Source: UBA9845 sp051889975 (GTDB taxonomy: Bacteria > Bacillota > Clostridia > Christensenellales > UBA1242). Taken from it: DNA of 48,423 nt. The position numbers were made by a program, and so were the translations under genes. This document shows, piece after piece, positions 32,088-39,151 of this stretch. The notes under the pieces are model-generated. The model did not search any database. It was given only the letters and a program-made list of their open reading frames with translations, and was not told the origin of the DNA. Within the stretch, counting starts at the first letter, position 1. The number at the start of each line of letters is the position of its first letter. The DNA is taken from the NCBI GenBank assembly GCA_051889975.1, contig JBJFDJ010000016.1:1-48423 (forward strand), given 5' to 3'.

Positions 32088-33319
32088 GTTTTTGATAAAT
32101 ACAATTTTGACAGCGCGTCATTTTGATTAATCTTTATGCACCCAACAAAATATTGCTTTGCCTTTTCAAATTCGCCTTGCTCATAAAGTCTAACGCCACT
32201 TTCAAAGTCGCCAATGGTTTTTTGCAGTAGCAATCTTTTTGCATCTTCATAGGCGTCCAAACTTTCAAATATTGGCACTTTGCTTGTTGTGTCGTCAAAC
32301 TCAATTGTTCCAACATATTTAAAATTGTAAGCGTCTTTTAGGTTGGACATAAATTGTTTGGTCATAAGCACACGAGTGTGAAATATTTTGTTTAAGTTTT
32401 CAACCCTACTGCAAAGATTTACCACATCACTCACCACAACAAACTGCTTTTGCTTTTCTTCTCCAACCACGCCAACAACACACATACCACTGTTTAAACT
32501 TATGCCATAGTTAATTGCTTCCTTGCCAACAGAAACTATGTTTTTGTAGTCAATGTGTTTTGCAATTTCATTTGCACTTTTTAAGGCGTCATCTTCATTG
32601 TCAAAAACTGCCAAAATGCCGTCACCCATATATTTGTCAACAAAGCCCTTGTGCGTGTGCACCAATCTTGTCACTTCGTCAACAAATTCTTTTATCAGCA
32701 CAAAATTATCTGCAAGGCTCAGCGTTTCGCTTGAAAAATAACTGCTTCGCAAGTCACAAAACATTGTGCAGAGTTTAACCTGAACACTGTTGCCCACTTT
32801 GACATCTTCCAACTTTGTTTTTCCAAAATATTTAAGATATTCCTTTGGCAAAAACTTTTGATATTCAAATTCTTTTTTGTTCAAATTTTTATCGTTTAAC
32901 TTGTAATTGTTTTGTATCTCATTTAAACTGTCGCTTATGCTTTCAAATTCCATTGCCCCTTCAAAGTCAAACAAAAGATTTTTTTTGCCCTTTGCAAGTT
33001 CCATTGCTGTTTTGTTAATCTTTTCCAAGGGCTTAAAAATAACCAAAAGCGACAGCATAACTGATATTGCATAAGTGACAAACATCAAATTTAAAACCAA
33101 ATACGATGTCCAGTCGAGTTTTGCAAGATTTAAAACATAGACAATTGTTGCAACAAAAAGTATGGCAGATAGCACCATAATATAGATATAAACTCTGCCT
33201 TCTATTGTTGATTTTTTTAAAACTTTTTTGTTAAATCTGCCAAATAACAAACAAAACATCAAAACAACAAACACGATTGTTATTGCACTAAAAATCACAA
33301 GATATTGCGTTAAACCCAT
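32088..33319 (-). CDS. Membrane-anchored class III nucleotide cyclase with C-terminal TPR, 3' end lost in gap
   Basis: Three N-terminal transmembrane segments (about 6-28, 46-66, 74-94), a HAMP-like linker (KPLEKINKTAMELAKGKKN), then a class III cyclase domain: metal-binding Asp189 in MFCDLRSS and Asp233 in DKYMGDGILAVF, and the transition-state pair Asn301/Arg305 in SDVVNLCSRVE. Lys229, a base-contact position, is present, but the partner position (Thr/Asp in adenylate, Cys in guanylate cyclases) is Val294, so the substrate base is not predictable. A TPR-like repeat (LYEQGEFEKAKQYF) follows, then the gap. It sits in a block inserted between rplU and spoIVFB, near a PycTM-like gene. ATG 33319 has GGGTGA upstream. 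Confidence 0.85.
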
Positions 33320-33451
33320 ACTTCACCCATAAAATTATTTTAGACATTTTTATGCAAACTAAACAGATTGACGCCATTGAATATTTATTCATTGTTATTT
33401 TGAATAAATATAAAAAAAATAAACAAAATAACAAAAAATTAAGGAGATATT

Positions 33452-33892
33452 ATGGAAAACATAAACAGCGAAAAACTTTTAAACGCACTAGGAAAAAATT
33501 TGAGTATGGCTATTCAGAGTTTGGACATAATTATGCCCGACATTGATGACACCGAATTTAAAAACTACATTGCAAAATTAAATGATGAATACAATGTAAT
33601 TTTTAATGAACTGCAGATGATAGCAAAGGCAAATAATGTTGAGTTAAAACTCACAAATCCCATTGAAAAAGCAGAACTTTGGACGGCCATCAAACTAAAA
33701 ACTGCTTTTAACAAAACAACTCGCAAATTTGCCACAATGATTTATCTTGGCACAAACATGGGCATACCAGACCTTATCATTGCCATTTGTGATTTTAAAG
33801 ACGCCAACGCAGAAATTGTTGAACTTGCAAAAAAATTAAAAAAATTGGAAGAAGAAAGCAACGAAACACTAAAACTGTTTTTGTGTAAATAA
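33452..33892 (+). CDS. All-helical cytoplasmic protein, unknown function
   Basis: Not recognised. The 146 residues lack a signal or membrane segment and are predicted almost entirely helical, possibly a four-helix bundle, with KLTNPIEKAELWTAIKLKTAFNKTTRKF and a Lys/Glu-rich last helix. ATG 33452 has AAGGAG five bases upstream. It is transcribed divergently from the cyclase and toward the 201-residue gene, so it splits the cyclase from the PycTM-like gene. Its role in the cluster is unknown. Confidence 0.7.
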   Translation: MENINSEKLLNALGKNLSMAIQSLDIIMPDIDDTEFKNYIAKLNDEYNVIFNELQMIAKANNVELKLTNPIEKAELWTAIKLKTAFNKTTRKFATMIYLGTNMGIPDLIIAICDFKDANAEIVELAKKLKKLEEESNETLKLFLCK

Positions 33893-33988
33893 AAACAATT
33901 TTTAACTGATTTGTTAATTAAAAAAGTTTGTAAAATGGATTTGATAAATTTAAAAAAATAATTTATAAAAATGCATATATTTGCATAC

Positions 33989-34594
33989 TTATGCTTGTAT
34001 AATATCAAATCGTTTTCCCACAAAAATCCTTTTGTGTTGCAAAAAATCAAGGCTGTTGCAAACAGACAAGCAAAGTTCTTTTAAAAAAAGAAACACTTGC
34101 TGTTTTGCTGGTTTTGATTTTTTTTGTGGCATTTTTTTTGCCAATTTTTTTAAGGGCAAGCAAAAAAAGTATTCTGCCTCCAAGGGCTGATAAAATCCAT
34201 AGTCAAAAACTTTTAAATCTCTGTCACTTGCCGAAAATGATAGTTCAATGTCATTGTTTGCAAAGTCAACAATAAAATATATGTTTTTTATCTCATAAGG
34301 CAAGGGGTTGTCTTGCTGAATTTGACCAAGCCATTTTTTTAACATTTGTTTAATTTGCTCTTTATCTTTTAAAGTTAAGTTTTTGTTAACAAAATCATTG
34401 CTTGGTTTTTGTTTGCCCATTAATGATTGTTTGCTTTTTGCCATTGCGTTGCAACTTTTTAATTTTTCGTTGTCATTTTGTGATGCTTTGTTGCAACTTT
34501 TTAATTTGTTATTGTTAGTTTTTGATATTTGCTTGCCATTTTTTAATTTTTTATTAAAAAGACTGTTTTCAACGCCGTTATTTTTATTAATCAT
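33989..34594 (-). CDS. Unknown protein coupled to the PycTM-like gene
   Basis: Not recognised. Of 201 residues, the first ~70 are Asn/Lys/Ser-rich low complexity with a repeated KLKSCN unit; the remaining ~130 form an alpha/beta domain (IYFIVDFANNDIELSFSASD, YGFYQPLEAEYFFCLP, KRIFVGKRFDII). Its ATG overlaps the stop of the upstream membrane-protein gene as ATGA, so the two are translationally coupled and likely work together. It could be a regulator or second effector, but nothing in the sequence decides this. Confidence 0.65.
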   Translation of the reverse strand: MINKNNGVENSLFNKKLKNGKQISKTNNNKLKSCNKASQNDNEKLKSCNAMAKSKQSLMGKQKPSNDFVNKNLTLKDKEQIKQMLKKWLGQIQQDNPLPYEIKNIYFIVDFANNDIELSFSASDRDLKVFDYGFYQPLEAEYFFCLPLKKLAKKMPQKKSKPAKQQVFLFLKELCLSVCNSLDFLQHKRIFVGKRFDIIQA

Positions 34595-35100
34595 ACATTA
34601 ATACCCACCATGGCAAACATAACAAGTGCAAAAATGATGCCAACAATGCTAAAAAATGTGCTTTGATTAAAAAGCGAGTATTTTAAACTAACAACTTTGC
34701 TGTTGGCAATTATGGTTAAGGCAAGGTCGGTGTCAAAATTATCTATTTTATAATCTGCTGGAAAATCATAATATAAAATTATATTTTCCAAGAGTTCACT
34801 GCTACTCATCTGCGCCAAATTTTTGTAATACAACAAGTTTTTGTCATCTGTGTGTTTAAACTTTTTTTTAACATTTACATTTCTGCTGTGCAAGGCAAAA
34901 AAACTTATTATTATGCTAAATCCACAAAAAAATAAGACAAGCCAATTTAAAAATCGCACTTGACTGCTGGTGTTAGACAAAAAAGTGAGTGCCAGTGCAA
35001 TAATTGCACCATTTAAGGCAATTGCAATTGAATGTTTTGTCTCTGCCAGTTTTATGTTTTCCAAAAGATATTGCAAAATATATTTTAAAGTTTGCTTCAT
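34591..35100 (-). CDS. Three-helix membrane protein resembling Pycsar effector PycTM
   Basis: 169 residues from ATG 35100 (an in-frame TTG 12 codons earlier has no ribosome-binding site). Residues ~20-80 hold LAETKHSIAIALNGAIIAL, the (A-D/E-T/A-K...) entry to a two-helix hairpin typical of PycTM/DUF5706 proteins; a soluble stretch with NLLYYKNLAQMSSSELLENI follows; then IIANSKVVSLKYSLFNQS leads into a third helix. In Pycsar defence, such proteins bind cCMP or cUMP and depolarise the membrane. A class III cyclase lies 1.3 kb away on the same strand. Similarity is by motif pattern and topology; the defence role is inferred. Confidence 0.65.
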   Translation of the reverse strand: MKQTLKYILQYLLENIKLAETKHSIAIALNGAIIALALTFLSNTSSQVRFLNWLVLFFCGFSIIISFFALHSRNVNVKKKFKHTDDKNLLYYKNLAQMSSSELLENIILYYDFPADYKIDNFDTDLALTIIANSKVVSLKYSLFNQSTFFSIVGIIFALVMFAMVGINV

Positions 35101-35422
35101 AAAAAAAGTATTGCCCAAACAGTTTTGTTTAGACAAATACAGTTATATTTTATGTTTGTATTTTGTTAGTTGGCAAAAGCAAAATTATATGTTTTTGTTT
35201 TGCAAGTAATTTCAAACAACATAAATTTAATTGTTATTTTTTTGCAAAGTATATGTCGCAAAAAGATAAACAAACACTTTTTCAAAATAAAATTAAATTG
35301 TTATATTTGCTTGCCAATTTTTTGTTTGCAAAGTATATGTTGCATTTTGCTAATTTTTTTTAGTGGTCGGTTTTTTCAACTACTATTTTTGTTGTTTTTA
35401 CAAAGCAATTCAAGTGAGTTTT
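35101..35422. repeat. Intergenic region with a duplicated 19-base motif
   Basis: TTGCAAAGTATATGTCGCA (from 35242) recurs as TTGCAAAGTATATGTTGCA (from 35326), each preceded by an AATT(T/A)AATTGTTAT segment. No gene or terminator was recognised in the remaining sequence. This is the junction between spoIVFB and the inserted cyclase/PycTM block. Confidence 0.6.
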
Positions 35423-36253
35423 TTATTTAAGATTTTCCAAGGTTGTGTCAATTGGCTGATTTAAAATTCCGTCCATAATCTTTTTGCGAGAAAGCACTTT
35501 AATCACCTTGTTGTTGTCGGTTAACTTTATGTTGCTTATGTTTTTGTTTGCAATTTGTTTGTATGCAACAAAAACGGGCGTATTTTTGTCTAGTTTTATT
35601 GATTTTAAAAAGTGCAACGCATGATTTGTGTTTTGCAGATATGCCATTTTTTCATAATATGGGCTTGTGTCTTCGGCAAACAAGCCAATTAACAAAAATA
35701 ATGCATTTATGCCCAGCATATAGTTTAGATTAAAAAAGAAAGATACAAAAAACAAAACAAAGATGATTGCAATTACAACATAGCCTATTATTTTTGTTAT
35801 TTTTAACGCTTTTATGCGTGGCATTTTGCGTGTTAGCAAAGCAACCAAAATCCTTCCGCCGTCTAGTGGATAAACTGGCAAAACATTAAAACAAAAAGTG
35901 TAAATATTTGCCCAAATAAATTCGCCTAACAAGTTGTGCATTGCCGGAAAAATCAGCCATAACAAAAGCGACAACAACAAAAGCAAAAGGTTTACAACAG
36001 GGCCAGCAACTGCAATTTTTATGTCGTCACCAGTTTTAAAAGGTGTGTTTTTGCCACTTAACATTGCCCCATAAGGTAGCAAAGTGATTAAATTTAGTTG
36101 ATAGCCAAGTTTTCTGCCAACAAAAGCATGTCCCATTTCGTGCAAGAAAACACTTATCATACAGCAAACAAAACTTGTAAATTTGCCAAAAATAAGCATC
36201 AAAAGTCCAAGCAAAACAAAGGACCAATGAAGCGTAACTTTAATTTTTTTCAT
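35423..36253 (-). CDS. spoIVFB: Site-2 protease family M50, SpoIVFB-type
   Basis: Intramembrane metalloprotease; SpoIVFB cleaves pro-sigma-K in the sporulating mother cell. Seen in 276 residues: HEMGH (38-42), the zinc Asp in YPLDGGRIL (131), about six hydrophobic segments, and a C-terminal CBS-like ~85 residues (NTNHALHFLKSIKLDKNTPVF). The position (min genes upstream, rplU downstream beyond an insertion) matches spoIVFB rather than a generic M50. In B. subtilis spoIVFA precedes it; here a 70-residue membrane protein holds that place. Confidence 0.88.
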   Translation of the reverse strand: MKKIKVTLHWSFVLLGLLMLIFGKFTSFVCCMISVFLHEMGHAFVGRKLGYQLNLITLLPYGAMLSGKNTPFKTGDDIKIAVAGPVVNLLLLLLSLLLWLIFPAMHNLLGEFIWANIYTFCFNVLPVYPLDGGRILVALLTRKMPRIKALKITKIIGYVVIAIIFVLFFVSFFFNLNYMLGINALFLLIGLFAEDTSPYYEKMAYLQNTNHALHFLKSIKLDKNTPVFVAYKQIANKNISNIKLTDNNKVIKVLSRKKIMDGILNQPIDTTLENLK

Positions 36254-36254
36254 A

Positions 36255-36467
36255 CTAACCTATTACATTAATAAAATTTTGAATAAAATTTTGCAAACTT
36301 GCCTTGATGTTTACAAAAAAGTTATTTACAAATAGATTTGTTACAAAAAGCAAAATAAAAGCGCCCATCCCAAACACCAAGGGCCTAAACACCTTTTTTG
36401 TGCAATAGATAAAAAATTTTTTTTGTTTTTTCTTTTTTGACAAATACTTAAATGACACTACTTTCAT
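36255..36467 (-). CDS. Small membrane protein in the SpoIVFA position
   Basis: 70 residues: a strongly basic N-terminus (KYLSKKKKQKKFF), one transmembrane segment (about 31-50) and an amphipathic C-terminal helix. It lies directly upstream of spoIVFB (one base between stop and ATG), where spoIVFA is expected. The C-terminal M23-like regulatory domain of SpoIVFA is absent, so it is either a minimal analogue or a truncated form. No clear ribosome-binding site precedes ATG 36467. Confidence 0.6.
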   Translation of the reverse strand: MKVVSFKYLSKKKKQKKFFIYCTKKVFRPLVFGMGAFILLFVTNLFVNNFFVNIKASLQNFIQNFINVIG

Positions 36468-36504
36468 ATCAATAAGATATGTTTTAAAATGTTAGATTAT
36501 TCAG

Positions 36505-36756
36505 TTAATCTGGCAAACTTCCAAATATTTTTAACCTGTTTGCAACTGCATTTATGCAAATGACATAACTTCCATCTTTTTGAACTTCCAGCTTTACATC
36601 CAAATCTTCTGGTCGCAAATTACAATAGTTAAAAAGCATTGAATAAGCGTCACTTTTTAGCACCTTTTGAAACCTGTCTGGGCAAAACTGCTTGTCACTT
36701 ATCAGCACGTTTTTAAGTCTTTCTTCGGCGCTGTCACTAACTCTATCAAATATCAT
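36505..36756 (-). CDS. minE: MinE-like cell division topological specificity factor
   Basis: 83 residues. An N-terminal amphipathic stretch AEERLKNVLISDKQFCPDRFQKVLKSD corresponds to the MinD-binding helix region, followed by a strand-turn-strand (LDVKLEVQKDGSYVICINAVAN) for the dimer domain. It directly follows minD, and AAGGAG precedes ATG 36756. Sequence divergence from Gram-negative MinE is high but MinD partnership by position is strong. In the cell it would displace MinD from the membrane to place the septum. Confidence 0.75.
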   Translation of the reverse strand: MIFDRVSDSAEERLKNVLISDKQFCPDRFQKVLKSDAYSMLFNYCNLRPEDLDVKLEVQKDGSYVICINAVANRLKIFGSLPD

Positions 36757-36920
36757 ATTAACTCCTTAATTACACTTTTTGATGTTGTTGCACTTTTTTA
36801 AATGTTGTGCATATTTTTTTTAAAATTATTGTTTTTTTATTTCTTTTATAACATAGTATAAAAATTTATGTGTTTTTAAAATTTTGTTACCTAAACAAAA
36901 TATTTTATTACACTTTTTCA

Positions 36921-37709
36921 TCACTGAAAATTATGCCTTATTTTACGCTTGATGCTTCCAAAAAGGCCTTTGTATTTTGACTTGTAGTCAAACATAACGT
37001 TTTGACAATAGTGTATGTTTTTTGCCAAAATTTCAAAGGCATTGCCACCAGTTGATTTTGTCATTGCCATACTTCTGCCAGTTGAAATGCTGTCGTCATC
37101 TGGCACAACCCCAACAAGATTTGCTTTTAGCAAATTGCTTATTTGCGAAACATCAATCATTTGACCATTTATTATCAAATCACCACGAACTCTGTTTACA
37201 ACAAAGCCGATGTTGTTTAAGTTGTAGTTGTTTAAAATTGTTAGCACCTTGTCGGCATCTCTTATGCTTGATATATGTGGCGTGCAAACAACCAAAGCTT
37301 CACTTGCACTATAAACTGCCCTGTGAAATCCACTGTCTATCCCTGCCGGGCAATCAATTATCACATAATCAAAAATGTCGCCAAGGGCATCGACAACCGC
37401 CTTGATGTTAAAACTTGTTATTTTTGTTGTGGTAAATATTTTGTTGCTTGGCAATATGTAAAGCAAAGGTGACCTTAAATCTTGAATAAGCGCTTGTTTT
37501 ATGCGACATTTGCCTTCAACAACATCGGCAATATCATAAACAACCTTGTTTTCAACGCCCATCAAAACATCCAAATTGTTCAAACCAATATCAACATCAA
37601 GCATAACCACTTTTTGCCCCATTTGTGCCAGTTTAAGCCCCAAATTTGCACAAATTGTAGATTTTCCAACGCCACCTTTCCCACTTGTCACAACTATCTT
37701 TCTTGCCAT
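36921..37709 (-). CDS. minD: Septum site-determining protein MinD
   Basis: Membrane-associated ParA-type ATPase. The start is ATG 37709 with GGGGG upstream (the longer open frame is not MinD-like). Seen in 262 residues: the deviant Walker A KGGVGKST with Lys11, DVDIGLNNLDVLMG, DYVIIDCPAGID, and a C-terminal amphipathic membrane-targeting helix (YKGLFGSIKRKIRHNF). No minC is in the window, so it may act with the MinE-like protein only, or minC lies elsewhere. Confidence 0.93.
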   Translation of the reverse strand: MARKIVVTSGKGGVGKSTICANLGLKLAQMGQKVVMLDVDIGLNNLDVLMGVENKVVYDIADVVEGKCRIKQALIQDLRSPLLYILPSNKIFTTTKITSFNIKAVVDALGDIFDYVIIDCPAGIDSGFHRAVYSASEALVVCTPHISSIRDADKVLTILNNYNLNNIGFVVNRVRGDLIINGQMIDVSQISNLLKANLVGVVPDDDSISTGRSMAMTKSTGGNAFEILAKNIHYCQNVMFDYKSKYKGLFGSIKRKIRHNFQ

Positions 37710-37928
37710 AATTCCCCCAAAACAACCCCATTTAATCATAGTTTGTTTAAAAAGTAAATGCGAAAAAAAACTTATTTTGTAACAAGACAAATTTAGTCAT
37801 ATTTTTTTAAAAAAAAGGACAAAATCCAACAAAAAAATGACAATAGTTAAAACAAAAACAGCAATAAATCATAACAAAGTTTTAAAACAAAACGGCAAAA
37901 CATATTAAGTAAAATTTCAAATCAAAAT

Positions 37929-37964
37929 GTTAAAAAAAACATATCAATCAACTTGATATGTTTA
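37929..37964 (-). terminator. Terminator of the mreB-like gene
   Basis: AAACATATCAA / TTGATATGTTT hairpin with a TCAAC loop, followed on the minus strand by eight Ts, about 35 bases past the stop. Confidence 0.85.
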
Positions 37965-37998
37965 ATTTATAAATATAATTTTTGCAAATAAATAAATA

Positions 37999-38967
37999 TC
38001 AATAATTTAGTTTTGCGCCACCCAAAACGGTTGAAATTTCAGGGTCTTCTGGCACAAAGCAAGGTATGGCAAGTTTTTTTGTAATATAATCTTCCACTCC
38101 AACAAGTTTGGCAACGCCACCTGTTAACACAATGCCGTTTGGTGCAATGTCGTTTGCAATTTCTGGCGAACACAAGTTTATCAAATGCTCCAAAGCAAAG
38201 CAGATGTTGTCAAAAAAGTGCAAGATTGCAAATCTTATTTCACCCGATGCAATGATTTCTGCTCGTGGCTTTTTTGTTGATACATCAATGCCACTCACTT
38301 CCATATTGCTCATATCGTTTTCATAAAGCGAAACACATTCATTTTTAAGTTTTTCGGCAGTTAACAAACTGATTTCCAGCGCCCTTGCGTTGTATATGTA
38401 TTGCCTAATACATTCGTCCATATCTTCGCCACCAAAGTTGATGCTAAAGCCTGTGACAACTTCATTTAAACTAACAACTGCCAAATCCGTTGTTCCACCA
38501 CCAATGTTTAAACTGATAAAAGCACTTGGCTTGTTGACATTTACGCCAGCACCAACAATGCTTGTTAATGAAGACGGCAGAATTTTAACATTGCCAACGC
38601 CCGAAAAATATATGACTTCTTTAAAATCTTCAATTTGATTATCTGTTAAGCCATTTGAAACACACAAAGTAACTTCAACTGTGCTAAAAATAGACTTATC
38701 TGGCACAACTTTTTTGTAAAACTCCAAAAACATTTTTTGTGCCATAGATTTATTTGCCACAATGCCATTTTTTATGGGTGAAACAACAGAAATTGCCGTG
38801 CTTGTTTTTCCAATAAGTTTTTTTGCGTCTATTCCCACAGCAAACACATCTTTTGTGCCATATTTGTTTGCAACCAAAGAAGGCTCGGCCAAAACCAAAC
38901 CACTTCCAACTTTGTAAATATATGTGTTTGAACTTCCAAGTTCAACAACCAGTTGAATTTTGCCCAT
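37999..38967 (-). CDS. mreB: MreB-like actin homologue
   Basis: Bacterial actin family; MreB directs lateral cell-wall synthesis. Seen in 322 residues: a phosphate-1 loop (ELGSSNTYIY), connect motif (SVVSPIKNGIVANKS), phosphate-2 loop with GGGTTDLAVV, and the adenosine motif LTGGVAKLVGVEDYI. The start is ATG 38967 with AAAGGAG five bases upstream; a GTG two codons earlier overlaps that site. Shorter and more divergent than typical MreB (~335-345), and mreC/mreD do not follow. It sits upstream of minD as in B. subtilis. It may be a paralogue rather than the main MreB. Confidence 0.82.
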   Translation of the reverse strand: MGKIQLVVELGSSNTYIYKVGSGLVLAEPSLVANKYGTKDVFAVGIDAKKLIGKTSTAISVVSPIKNGIVANKSMAQKMFLEFYKKVVPDKSIFSTVEVTLCVSNGLTDNQIEDFKEVIYFSGVGNVKILPSSLTSIVGAGVNVNKPSAFISLNIGGGTTDLAVVSLNEVVTGFSINFGGEDMDECIRQYIYNARALEISLLTAEKLKNECVSLYENDMSNMEVSGIDVSTKKPRAEIIASGEIRFAILHFFDNICFALEHLINLCSPEIANDIAPNGIVLTGGVAKLVGVEDYITKKLAIPCFVPEDPEISTVLGGAKLNY

Positions 38968-39118
38968 TGTCACTCCTTTATTAAACTGCTTATTTGCAGT
39001 TTTTTATATATGTTCATATTTGCTTTTTAATATTGTAACAATAATGCAAAAAAATTGCAACAGAAGTTTTTACAATTGATTTTTAAATATTTTGTAAATT
39101 CGCAATTGTTAACATTAA

Positions 39119-39150
39119 AAACAAAAAATGGCAATATAATTGCCATTTTA
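39119..39150 (-). terminator. Terminator of the Ppx/GppA-like gene
   Basis: A perfect 11-pair stem AAAATGGCAAT / ATTGCCATTTT with ATA loop and flanking T run on the minus strand, directly at the stop codon. Confidence 0.85.
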
Positions 39151-39151
39151 A

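Noticed and set aside
31897..32130. Open frame across the N gap on the plus strand
   Set aside because: Exists only because Ns do not encode stops; no support on either side.
33893..33988. Terminator between the convergent 146- and 201-residue genes
   Set aside because: Only a weak TTAAC/GTTAA pairing without a T run in the right place; not listed as a feature.
36880..38000. CRISPR or phase-variable repeat arrays near min/mreB
   Set aside because: Only single hairpin terminators were found; no regularly spaced repeats.
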